NCBI GenBank assembly: GCA_033816765.1
Contig: CM066296.1
Coordinates: 1,240,001 to 1,304,000, forward strand
Source: Nothopassalora personata
Taxonomy: Eukaryota; Ascomycota; Dothideomycetes; Mycosphaerellales; Mycosphaerellaceae
Direction of reading: 5' to 3'
Length of the DNA stretch: 64,000 nt
Both the position numbers and the translations under genes were made by a program. Of this stretch, positions 49,380 to 58,948 are shown piece by piece; position 1 is the first letter of the stretch; the number at the start of each line of letters is the position of its first letter. The notes beneath the pieces were generated by a model that made no database searches, was not told where the DNA came from, and saw nothing but the letters and a program-made list of their open reading frames with translations.

Positions 49380-51250
49380 GGTAGACTCTAAAGCAATAGC
49401 TGCGAGTCTAGCTACGAGTCTAGCTACGAGTCTAGCTGCGAGTCTAGCTGTGTAATTGTCGAAGCACTAGTTGCTGCTATAGACTCGCTTAAGGCACTAG
49501 TTGCTACTATAGTCTCGCTTAAGGACTCCTTCTTAATCTCTCCAATTTGACTCGCAGCTGGACTCGTACGCTCTTCCTTTACCTTCTTAACCGATGCTTC
49601 GCTAGCTAACGTACTTGCTAGCTTATTGCCTAAACCTTTCCCTATAAACACTAAATTCTACTATCGAGAGGGGGCTCTAAACCCCGTTAGCTACGGAGAC
49701 GAAGACGAAGAGGATTAAGGGCTGCTAGCTATAAGATTAATACACTCTAGAGACTCGGCGATTAGAGTTATAGCATGTCGATGCGGTAAGCCACGACTCG
49801 CTAGACGCTTCTCGCTCTAGCTTACTACACTCGCTAAACGAGAAGTAGCCTAACTCGCTGTAGTAGCCTAGCGAGTAATGCCCTAATCCGCTAGACGTAC
49901 TACAGCACTTGCTGCTGTACTCGCTCGCTAGTCCTTAAGCTTACGCTCGCGTCGGCGGTCTACGTCCTTCATAAGTTCGCTAAGACTAGCTAAGGACTCG
50001 TTGCTACTCGAGTCCTCTACTACTCCTCGTCCATATGGATTGTTTAAGGCTCCGCGACCTTGGTTAACCTAATACGCAACGTTAACTAGTACTTCTCGCC
50101 TATCCTTCGCGTTCTAGACACCCTTAGTGTACGGTATTAACATGTCCTCGAGATCTCGCTCTCGTAGGCTTGATTTGCTTAGAAGAATAGGTGCATTATC
50201 TTTAGCAGCCTTTACGAAGAGGAAGGGCGGTGTAGCATAAGGACGTGTAAGCTATAGGCCTAGCTCATCCGCGCCTTCTTAAAAGACGAGGTTATAAAGC
50301 TAGGTTGTCGTATCTACTGCTTTAGCTAAAGACGACTCGTAGCGAGTCCATCGTCCGGTAATTTGCCACGCGGTAAGGAGCTTATGCGGCTAATACTCCT
50401 ATGTCTCAAGGTCCCCCTTGCGTTTAATAGTAAACGGCACCTTATATAGCTTAACGGATATTATTAGGCTAGGTCCCCTAGGCGGTTGAGATGGCTTTTC
50501 GGCTTTGCCCTAGACTAACGAGATAGGAACACTTGTGCTACGAGCCTTAACAACACTAGTCCGTGGGCCCTAAGCAGCGCTCGACAACGGGTTAATTCTA
50601 GCATTACTAAGCTAGCGAACATAAGTCTACTTATTGCGAGCGAGTACCTCATTAGCCCGACTATAGCCACTCGCTACGAGTAATGTATAAAGACCGTATC
50701 CAGTAGTGCCGTTCGGTTTCGAAGGGGTCTCGGTGCTAGGAATCGGCGATAAGGGCAAAGGCGGACTCGTTACGGACTCGCTAGGCTCGACAAAGGCTAG
50801 GTTAGGTATACTACATTTGCCACACCTTAGTAGATAGCCGTAGACCTCGCTATGAACTAGAGAAGTCTTTACTAACTTGTGCATGTAAAGATCGTCCTAA
50901 GTTGGAGCTAACATAATGTTAGAAGTGGTAGGAAAAGACTCGTAGGAAAAAGGACGTAGGACGTAGACTCGTTGCTATATAACCTATAATGGCTCACCGG
51001 CTTAAGCGAACAAGTCTATTGTTCGTTCCGTTGGCTCTAATCCGTTAAGGCGAGTAGGCGGTGTGTACTTAGCGAGTCCCCCTCCACCTCGGAGATATTG
51101 CGTAGTCTCGTTTCGTAAATACTAATAGGCGTGGATATACAATTTCTTAGGGCCTAGGCTAGGGCCGGCCTCGCCACCGTCTAGTATTAATAGATAGCTA
51201 GCAGTAGCAAGCTTCTCATTAACCTACTCTAGCGTTAGAGGCGGTAAGTA
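49380..51250 (-). pseudogene. Second accessory gene of the large transposon, RIP-damaged
   Basis: Protein-like sequence on the minus strand with many TAG stops. From right to left: MHKLVKTSLVHSEVYGYLLR, TGYGLYTLLVASGYSRANEV, ITGRWTRYESSLAKAVDTTT, PPFLFVKAAKDNAPILLSKS, LEDMLIPYTKGV, NPYGRGVVEDSSSNESLASL and a Lys/Arg/Ser-rich region with heptad-like repeats. I do not recognise the family. It lies beside the transposase on the same strand and within the same inverted repeats, so it belongs to the element. The exact ends are uncertain. Confidence 0.5.
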
Positions 51251-51255
51251 TGCAG

Positions 51256-51690
51256 TGTTATTGTCTCGTTCCAGGGCTAGTCTCAAAAGAGAGATAAGTC
51301 AAGTCACGTGGCGGTATTATTCTTTGGAGAGGCTGAAGCAAGCTGAGCGAAGATGAATGATAGGAATAAGAGTTGTATTCCAATCAGTGAGATAGTAACA
51401 TGAGTTGAACGCATTAGAACCATAAGGGTTTCTAGCGTTCCTAAATACAAAGGAGGTTCGTATGCCATCCGGTGTTAGATGTCCGTCTGTCCACTCGACC
51501 GGTCGTCTGGTCGTGTGGTCGTGTACGTCCATACGCTACTTCTGCGGTCGTGTTCGACCATGCACTAAGCGCGCGGTCGTGCACGTGACCCGGACGTGGG
51601 GTCCCTTTCTCTTCCTAGCGATTGGTTCGTGTCTTCTGATTCTTCCTCCCCATGCCACGTCCTGCACCGTCCTTCATCCGAACCGTAACA
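51256..51690 (-). mobile_element. Solo LTR (435 bp) inside the large transposon
   Basis: Bounded by TGTTATTG at the left and CGTAACA at the right, with a perfect 5-bp target duplication TGCAG (51251-51255 and 51691-51695). It has normal base composition, unlike the AT-biased surroundings, so it came after RIP. No internal retrotransposon genes remain, as after recombination between two LTRs. Strand is not certain; the minus strand begins TGTTACGG, like the other solo LTR. Confidence 0.85.
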
Positions 51691-51695
51691 TGCAG

Positions 51696-53547
51696 TAAGG
51701 TCTATAAGGTATTAGCTATAGGATTTGTAGACTCGGTTAAGCAGAAGCAGTAGCGAGTCCGCACTTAAGCTACAGCGAGTCCGCACTTAAGCTACAGCGA
51801 GTCCTCCCTTAGCTAAGCTAGGACTCGTAGCTACAGTAGCGCTAGACTCGCTACTATAGACACCCCGGATTAACGTACCGTACTAATCGACTCGCTCCTT
51901 CCACTAGCGAAGCTCCTCGTCCTTAGGGTTAAGTAGATGCCTACATAGTCGTGCTCCTTTTAACTCTAGGTAGTTATATAGGATATCCGGTATGCCGTTC
52001 ACATGCGATTCTAGGTTATAACGACGGATACGATAGCGGTTCTACTCGTTAACGAACGATGATACAACACTTCGAAGGATTAGAATATAGATAGCAGCGA
52101 ATGCTATCCTGTCTACGGCTAATGCTTCCTTAAAGAGTCCTGTTATAATATACTAATTAAAGAGGTCTCTCTAGCGATTGAATGTAGCCTTAGCACCCTC
52201 GCCCCACTAGTGTTCGATAGTTTGATTGCCCTTGCTTAAGGTGTACTAGAAGGCCTTATCGAACGTAAGTAGATTGCTAGCGAGTCGCTCTCGGACTCGT
52301 AGATAGGCATCAGCTAGCATAGGCGTCTTAACGCCCTAATTAGATCGTACGCGATTTGGCACCCTACTACCGTAATGTATTACTCTAACGTATTGTTACG
52401 GAACAGTGTTATCGGTGCAAATGGTTGGACAACGGAGCAGGAAACCAGACGAAGCTGCAGACATGGATGCCTGGGGAGTCACGTGACAGAGCGATCAGGA
52501 CTGATCGGTCCTGATCACTCTTGATCAGTTGATCAGACTCGCTCAGGGCAGAGCAGGACAGATCACGCCAAGACATGGCACTATATAGACGACGCTTCTT
52601 TACGAGTAGATAGGAGCCTCGTGCTCAACTCATTTTAAGTATACACCATATACTGTTTGGAACCACTACCTTCATAACTGATTGAGACATCCCTGCAAAG
52701 ATCCAAGCCCGAGTTGTGATAACGTACAGCGGTTCCTAACACGTATTAAGCAAATACAGAGAACTTCGTCTTCGCCATAGGCCCTATGTAGTACTAGATA
52801 ACCCGCCGAGAGTAGACGTCAATATAAGCGTAGATCTGTATCTTAAAGCGCTCGTATTTTAGAAAGGCATCGATTGACTAGACGTCGTTAGGACCTTCTG
52901 CTTTTAGCCTCGCATGCCGCGGTGTTGTAGAGTCTCGCATTATAGGATTGCGAGAGACAAAAGGGACAGGGTTAATCGCACGAGCGAGTGTCCTAATACG
53001 GTCGCTAATAAAGTTAGCGAGTCTAGTCTACGAGTCTATAGACACCGAGTCTATCCTACCGTCTAATAATATAATGACTCTTACGCAGCTCTCTTACTAG
53101 CTTACGATAGCCCTAGTCTTGCTAATAGCCACTACTTATAACTTCCTAAAGGACTCGCTGTATCTTAGGCTCCACAGCTAGAGCTTGTTCTTTACTAAGA
53201 CTACGCTTTAATCTAATACCTCTTCGTAGCTCTTGATACTAGCGAAGGGTAAGGTCGAATCTATCGAGGCGGAGGATAGCATAAGACTCGCTATCGTCGA
53301 GGCTATATTTCCAGAATAGTTCCTCGACTCGCTAGCGTAGCTCGGCCTAGCGAGCCTAATTATAAGCCTAATTATCCTCGCGAGTCCCTCGCCACTCTAC
53401 GAGTCGCTAGCGGAGGGTCCGTTCGCTAATTCGAACACCGTAGAGATTAAAGAGGTTGTCTCGAATAGCTGCCTGTGTGAATTCAGCGGCAGTCCATAGC
53501 TCGATATCGATGCGAAAGGGCTCTAGATCGATCGCTGGACGTGGCAT
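51696..53547 (-). pseudogene. rve/DDE-type transposase of the large transposon, RIP-damaged and interrupted
   Basis: From the ATG at 53547 the minus strand reads PRPAIDLEPFRIDIELWTAA, a helix-turn-helix-like start (AIRDNLFNLYGVRISERTLR), then a catalytic core. The core has GPNDV-stop-SIDAFLKYE, where the stop replaces Trp and SID is the first Asp; IYAYIDVYSRRVI with the second Asp; and, beyond a solo LTR inserted at 52394-52741, GNQTIEH-stop-WGEGAKATF with the likely Glu. Later blocks include RIAFAAIYILILRSVVSSFV and RRYNLESHVNGIPDILYNYL. The layout matches the integrase-core proteins common in fungi as multicopy elements. Stops are almost all TAG or TAA where Trp or Gln is expected. Confidence 0.7.
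52394..52741 (+). mobile_element. Solo LTR (348 bp) inside the transposase gene
   Basis: Begins TGTTACGGAACAG and ends GGTTCCTAACA, flanked by the perfect 5-bp duplication CGTAT (52389-52393 and 52742-52746). CACTATATAGACG near 52580 looks like a TATA box, which sets the plus orientation. It has normal composition without RIP bias. It differs from both the gypsy LTR and the other solo LTR, so a third LTR family is represented. Confidence 0.9.
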
Positions 53548-53653
53548 TGTATAAAGCAATATAGCGAGTGTGCTGTCAGACAAATAGCGAGTCTATAAGA
53601 CAAATAGCGAGTCTATAATAATGAGGATTGAGGATTGCGAATTTTGAATGCGG

Positions 53654-53683
53654 GTATTTGCCGGTTTTGTAAGCCTAGGCCAC
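53654..53683 (-). repeat. Right terminal inverted repeat of the large transposon
   Basis: Reverse complement of 40781-40810. Just inside are two direct copies of CAAATAGCGAGTCTATAA (about 53580-53617). Confidence 0.85.
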
Positions 53684-54032
53684 TGTCTGACCCTTGCCGC
53701 CGCGTCAATGACGTTGCAGCCGTCGCGTCATCAACCTTGCGGCGAACAATCTTGCAGCATAGAGCATTCACTTGCATCTATCTACTGTACTTTCACATGC
53801 CTCATCGACGGTCGGAAGCTGTCGGACGTCGTGTGTAAGCATTCTTCGCAGACCTTGCTTTCACACCTTCGCCACAGGACGGTCGCGCCGCCGGACCGGA
53901 TACGACCAGGTACAGAGTGACACGGCATACGCGACACCTGAGCTCATCATCATACGACACACGACATACCTCGAACTACCCTGACAGATCTACCTTCGAC
54001 CTTCGCCATATTGACCTCCTCGTACCTCCATA
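53684..54032 (+). promoter_or_regulatory. Upstream region of the steryl-beta-glucosidase gene
   Basis: About 350 bp between the transposon end and the ATG at 54033, holding the gene's promoter and 5' UTR. A CT/CA-rich tract precedes the ATG. No TATA box was recognised. Confidence 0.4.
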
Positions 54033-56327
54033 ATGCCCTCACATCGCCTACGAATCGACGGCCAAATCTTTCGAGACCCGCAGAACCGCCAAATCACACT
54101 CCACGGCATCAACATAGCGGGCGACAGCAAGCTCCCAGCAACACCTGACGTCCCATCGCACGTCTCCGAACACTTCTTCGATGGCGACAATGTGTCATTC
54201 GTGAATCGACCTTTCCCTCTTTCAGACGCACATTCCCACCTCGCCCGATTACGAAGATGGGGCTATAACACAATCCGATACATCTTTACATGGGAGGCGC
54301 TGGAACATGCTGGACCTGGAAAGTACGATGACGAATTTATAGCCTTCACAATCAACGTGCTGCGGTTAGCGAAAGAGTATGGCTTCTATGTATACATGGA
54401 TCCGCATCAAGATGTCTGGAGCAGGTTTACAGGAGGTAGTGGAGCGCCTATGTGGACGCTATACGCGTGCGGCTTTGATCCTCATAAGTTCTTGGTGACA
54501 CAGTCGAGCCTGGTGCAGAACACGTGGCCGAAGCCTGCAGAGTTCCCCAAGATGGTCTGGGCGACAAACTACCAGCGGCTGGTTGTGCAGACCATGTTTA
54601 CGCTGTTCTTCGCTGGGCGAGACTTTGCACCGAAATGTGTGATAGATGGGAAGAACATCCAGGACTATTTGCAGGAGCATTTCGTTGGAGCGTGTCGGCA
54701 TTTGGCGCAAAAGATACACGATGCGGGCGATCTTGAGGGTGAAGTTGTGATAGGATACGAGAGCATGAATGAGCCCAACAAGGGCCACTTTGGACATCCA
54801 GACTTGAACGCGATCCCGAAAGAGCAGAACTTGCGGAAATGGACTACGCCGACTGCATTCCAGGCCATGTTGACGGGATCAGGAAGGGCAGTCGAGATCG
54901 AGACTTGGGACTTTGGGAGTTTTGGGCCATACAAGAGCGGGACGGAACTGATCGATCCCAAGGGCACAACAACGTGGCTTGATCCAGCCACTTGGGACGA
55001 CACGAAATATGGCTGGAAGCGAAGTCCGGACTGGAGGCTTGGAGAGTGTGTCTGGGCACAGCACGGCGTCTGGGATCCTTCAAAGGACGAACTATTACTA
55101 CCTCAATACTTTGCAAAGCGGCCCAATACAGGCGAGCGCCTGGACCAGGATGTGTGGACGAACAGCAATTTCATGGACTTTTACCGCAGATATCGGGATG
55201 CTATCCGGAGTGTTTGGCCAGAGAGCTTCATGCTACTACAGTCAACACCCTTTGAGATCCCTCCAGAAATCAAAGGCACGAAAGATGATGACAAGAACAT
55301 GATTTTCGCCTCCCACTTCTACGATGGTATAACACTAATCACGAAGAAGTGGAACAAGGTCTGGAATATTGATGTGCTAGGCGTATTGCGTGGTCGATAC
55401 TCATCACCAGTATTTGCTATCAAGTTGGGCGAGACTGCTATTCGGAACTGCTTCAAAGACCAGCTGACCGCCATACGGAAAGAAGGCATCGACAACATGG
55501 GCGTGCATCCATGCTTGTTCACCGAAATTGGCATTCCTTACGACATGGACGACAAGTACGCATACAAGACTGGAGACTACAGTTCACAATCTGCCGCCAT
55601 AGACGCCAACTTCTACGCTGTCGAAGGGAGTGCTGTTCAAGGTATGGCGTGGTGGACTTATGCCGTTGGCAACAACCACTACTGGGGTGATAATTGGAAC
55701 GGCGAAGACTTGTCGATATACTGCATAGAAGACAAGTCCCTACCAGTACCCTACGCCGACAATGGCAGCAAAGTCTCCCTAGATCCCTCAAGCCCGTCAT
55801 ATTCCGAGTCGCACTCAGACTCGAATGCACCTGTAACACCCAGCAGCCTACAGAAGACACTATCAGTCGAAGGCATGGAGACGTCGATCCGCGAAGAGAA
55901 AAAGGGATACCGCGCTGCAGAAGCCTACATCCGACCTAATCCTGTCATGGTCCATGGTACAATCCAGACCTACGGTTTCGACCTCAAAAACTGCATCTTC
56001 AACCTCAACATCACCGCACCGAGCTCGACTCCCACAGACCACCCAACTGAGATCTATCTACCTGAGTACCACTTCCCCCAGAACGATGGCAGAACCTGTG
56101 TCGAAGTGAGTGGCGGCAAGTGGGAGATTAGGATCATCAATGTTGGACCTGAGAGTGAAGGTGCGACGCAGCAGGTTTTGAGATGGTGGCATGGTGAGGG
56201 TGAGCAGAAGCTCAAGATCACTGGTGTGAAGAGGAAGAGAGGACAGGTCGGTGATGCGGGTGGCGAGGGTCTCGTGTCTGAAGACTCTTACCTTGAGACG
56301 TATACGAAGAACTGTACGATTATGTAG
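54033..56327 (+). CDS. GH5 steryl-beta-glucosidase (EGCrP2/Sgl1/Egh1 type)
   Basis: A 764-residue intronless glycoside hydrolase family 5 protein. Family members remove glucose from ergosteryl-beta-glucoside, and some from glucosylceramide, inside the cell; no signal peptide is present here, in agreement. The barrel starts IFRDPQNRQITLHGINIAGD, with RRWGYNTIRYIFTWEALEH and YVYMDPHQDVWSRFTGGSGA typical of the subfamily. The acid/base Glu is residue 247 in YESMNEPNKG and the nucleophile Glu is residue 498 in CLFTEIGIPYD. GMAWWTYAVGNNHYWGDNWN follows, and a C-terminal beta domain ends in CTIM, a possible prenylation-type CaaX end. The length is normal. In other fungi loss of this enzyme causes sterylglucoside build-up. 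Confidence 0.95.
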   Translation: MPSHRLRIDGQIFRDPQNRQITLHGINIAGDSKLPATPDVPSHVSEHFFDGDNVSFVNRPFPLSDAHSHLARLRRWGYNTIRYIFTWEALEHAGPGKYDDEFIAFTINVLRLAKEYGFYVYMDPHQDVWSRFTGGSGAPMWTLYACGFDPHKFLVTQSSLVQNTWPKPAEFPKMVWATNYQRLVVQTMFTLFFAGRDFAPKCVIDGKNIQDYLQEHFVGACRHLAQKIHDAGDLEGEVVIGYESMNEPNKGHFGHPDLNAIPKEQNLRKWTTPTAFQAMLTGSGRAVEIETWDFGSFGPYKSGTELIDPKGTTTWLDPATWDDTKYGWKRSPDWRLGECVWAQHGVWDPSKDELLLPQYFAKRPNTGERLDQDVWTNSNFMDFYRRYRDAIRSVWPESFMLLQSTPFEIPPEIKGTKDDDKNMIFASHFYDGITLITKKWNKVWNIDVLGVLRGRYSSPVFAIKLGETAIRNCFKDQLTAIRKEGIDNMGVHPCLFTEIGIPYDMDDKYAYKTGDYSSQSAAIDANFYAVEGSAVQGMAWWTYAVGNNHYWGDNWNGEDLSIYCIEDKSLPVPYADNGSKVSLDPSSPSYSESHSDSNAPVTPSSLQKTLSVEGMETSIREEKKGYRAAEAYIRPNPVMVHGTIQTYGFDLKNCIFNLNITAPSSTPTDHPTEIYLPEYHFPQNDGRTCVEVSGGKWEIRIINVGPESEGATQQVLRWWHGEGEQKLKITGVKRKRGQVGDAGGEGLVSEDSYLETYTKNCTIM

Positions 56328-57290
56328 CGATGACATAGCGGGATTACGAGTGAATCTGTTGTCGTCGGCCTCCTTCTGGCAGCAGTACCTGCCACACCCA
56401 GCACCGGAAGGTAAATCCCATATGCGTGGCTCGCTACTGATTCAGCACGCTCAGAATCTCCGTACACAAGTCATGCAGCAGCACCTCGAGCGCATGTGTT
56501 CCAGCTTTACAGAGCGATAGCGATCGGAGTCGCCAGCATAGGAATACAGAATCCTACAATACTGCGTGTGGCTCCTCGAGCACCTGCACGACGGTCATCG
56601 AGCAGCGAGCTTTGAACAACTTCGCGGCAGAACCCCCTGGGATAGCAATGCAAGATTGACAGCCCTCTACCGCCCATGCAATATGTATGCTCAAGTCGAC
56701 GATCCCACGAAACCATGGCCATTCCAACAATATTCGATCACAATACATTCGAAGACCAGTATCGTGGACTTTGACCGGATGCTCGGCAGAATTGACTTCT
56801 TCAGATGCGCTTAAGCTTTTGTGTGGCGCTTCTGAGTCCTGACTAGTGTTGACATGTGTCCAGGAGTCCTGCGACTCCTGCCTGCGGTACCTCATTCGAC
56901 GCGCGTGTCGTAATGTAAGCACGCGAAGTAAGCACGTGAAATTCGCCCTCCGCGACGAATGCAACTATGACCGCGGCCTTCCATACATGGACTGGACCAT
57001 ATATATATCGGCATTCCCGTGACCGAATGGCCCATGTTCGATGAGCCGACCGACGACGGTTGTCGCTGCAGTATTGTCCTGCAAGGCAACAAGTCAGCTT
57101 TGCTACCGTTCACAGACCATGCACGTGCTCTCTTCTCCGCCCCGCGAAGCGGAAAGAAGCAATGATATTATTGTACAGGGTATTCGCCAGCAGTTCATAA
57201 TCCTTTCCAAATTAGTACCCCTCACAGCTCAATATCCCGTCATTTCAGCTGCTCACTAATGACCCTCCTCAATCACCACTCTCCCGATCA
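56328..57290. other. Intergenic region, no supported gene
   Basis: One plus-strand frame (56566-56814) reads like ordinary protein (for example FQQYSITIHSKTSIVDFD) but is short and isolated. A minus-strand frame overlaps it. CAGGAGTC and GACTCCTG form a perfect hairpin at 56861-56880. TATATATAT near 57000 is a simple repeat. Nothing else was recognised. Confidence 0.45.
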
Positions 57291-58409
57291 CTACTCGATG
57301 CACTCGGACCCTCCCAGCCAAGTCATCCTCTGCGTCCGACTCAACTCACTCAACATCTTTTTCTCTTCGTCACTGACTTCCTGATCCGAGAATCGCTTTG
57401 TAATCCTCTGCTGCCATCGCGCCGCTTGCGGTAGATCTACGGAAGAATTAGGCGGTGCGACTTCGGTCACGTCCGCTAGGCGAGCTAGGCTGCTTGGCGC
57501 GGGACTGCCGAGTTTCTCATCATCCGGATGTTCGTAGCAGCGCTCCGCTGACGGCGCTCGCTGAAGTTGGCGGCCCCGGCTCTGTTGCCGAGCTTGACTG
57601 AGAACTTTTTGTGCTCCACCCTCGGCTGCGAGGCGTTGGAGGAGATGGGATTTGGCTGGGTGGTCTGGGTCGTGGAGAAGATTGGCAGGTTGGAAGTCTT
57701 GGGTTGCGATGTCTTCTGCGAGAAGGGTGGAGTCATGCTTTGAAGTGTTTGGGGTAGTCGTGGCCTGTGGTGGAGGAGTGGAGGCACCGCTTTTATCTGG
57801 ACTGAGTCCATTTGCCGCCATCCGCGCGGCGATGCGGGAAACTGCAAGTTGTGGTGTTATGTGCTCTGGCAGTCGTAGTGACGACTGGGAGGCGATGGGG
57901 TTGGGAAGGACTTGTGCAGTACTGCCGCCTGAACCGTGCACTATTTGTGGAGATATGTTTTGGGTGGCCAGGTCATCTGCCGTAGCTGGGTTGTCGTCTT
58001 GTGTTCCATCATCTCTTCCTTTGGCTTGCAGGGTTAGGACTTGACGCGCTACTGATGCTTCGCTGCTTTTCCGACTGGATGAGGTCGAAAGCGCAGCGAG
58101 AGGCGACAGATATTCTGTGCTGGTGCCACTCGAGGAACCGTGTGCGGAGTCTCTTTTACTTGACACGCCTGGCTGAACAGGTGCCCATTTGTCCAGGTCC
58201 AAGGAGTTCCTCAACGATCTTCGCTTGTGCTTCTTGTCATGAAGTAAGAGTGCAGATGTCGTTGGAGTATTGGGTGTCAGGATTGCTCGCGCATCATCGT
58301 CAAAGTCCTCGTGGAACAGCTTCTCTACTTGGCTTCCTAGTGGCAGTGCGCGATCTCCTTGCTCTAACAGCTTCTTGATGTTGTCTTCCCGAGATGCAGC
58401 GTTACCCAT
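57291..58409 (-). CDS. Disordered protein with an N-myristoylation-type start
   Basis: 372 residues, no known domain. The N-terminus MGNAASRED fits the myristoylation consensus (Gly2, Ser6), so the protein may attach to membranes. Most of the chain is Ser/Thr/Pro-rich and probably disordered, with runs of charged helix near residue 270. Three similar short phrases, TADDLATQNISPQIV, LLAEDIATQDFQPANLL and HITPQLAVSRIA, suggest repeated binding motifs. The C-terminal block QAARWQQRITKRFSDQEVSD, ending RTQRMTWLGG, looks ordered and is probably the conserved part. The ATG at 58409 is supported by the myristoylation pattern. Function unknown. Confidence 0.7.
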   Translation of the reverse strand: MGNAASREDNIKKLLEQGDRALPLGSQVEKLFHEDFDDDARAILTPNTPTTSALLLHDKKHKRRSLRNSLDLDKWAPVQPGVSSKRDSAHGSSSGTSTEYLSPLAALSTSSSRKSSEASVARQVLTLQAKGRDDGTQDDNPATADDLATQNISPQIVHGSGGSTAQVLPNPIASQSSLRLPEHITPQLAVSRIAARMAANGLSPDKSGASTPPPQATTTPNTSKHDSTLLAEDIATQDFQPANLLHDPDHPAKSHLLQRLAAEGGAQKVLSQARQQSRGRQLQRAPSAERCYEHPDDEKLGSPAPSSLARLADVTEVAPPNSSVDLPQAARWQQRITKRFSDQEVSDEEKKMLSELSRTQRMTWLGGSECIE

Positions 58410-58948
58410 TTCTTGAGTAAGCCAAGATTGTTGGTTCTCACACGGGTCTTGCTATCAGGAGGCGGCACTCCGTGTACCCCCTATTCCTTCAATGCGTTGA
58501 GGTCGTGAGTCGCACGGTGTGACGTGACCAGCAGCTGTGGCCTAAACGTGGTACTGAAGGAAAAACGACCTCCGTAAAAGATAAGAGCAGTTGCCGACAT
58601 CATCGTTGTGGTTAACTGACTGAACTGGCCCGCACGTCTCAAGGTACAATATCGGGATATTCGTAGAACTAGTTGGCGTCTAGGATGAACCTGGCTGCAA
58701 GCTAACGTGAGCCTATATTTAACCAGTACCGAAGACCTCTGATTGCAACATGTACAAAAAGTTGGCGAGAGTATGGCTCGCCAAATGACGTGGTGATGGT
58801 TCAGGTCTTGCATTCAATCGTCCAAATCGTGTTAACCTGTGTATTTTGCGTGGCTTCCTTCATCCCCCCAAAGCCCGCCAGATTTCGTGCCTTACCGGCT
58901 CAAACACCTGCTGTTTCAGAGATTGCGTTACAAGCCGAGCTTGCTGTC
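58410..58948. other. Intergenic region, no gene seen
   Basis: Between two same-strand genes. It holds the promoter of the 372-residue gene and the 3' flank of the next. No motif was recognised. Confidence 0.45.

Larger units (their letters stand above)
40781..53683. mobile_element. Large DNA transposon with three nested insertions
   Basis: The ends carry a perfect 30-bp inverted repeat (40781-40810 and 53654-53683), beginning GTGGCCTAGGCTTACAAAAC, with weaker similarity inward and possibly outward. The 12.9-kb span contains a 7.3-kb gypsy element and two solo LTRs, each with a 5-bp target duplication. Removing them leaves about 4.8 kb. That core has three degenerate genes: one plus-strand (about 41057-41932) and two minus-strand (about 49380-51250 and 51696-53547). 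The core is RIP-like (TAG/TAA stops) while the inserts are not. The heptamer GCGAGTC/GACTCGC recurs throughout it. No clear target duplication for the outer element was found. Confidence 0.8.

Noticed and set aside
56566..56814. Possible small plus-strand gene
   Set aside because: 83 codons with no family match and no recognisable promoter; an overlapping minus-strand frame is equally good.
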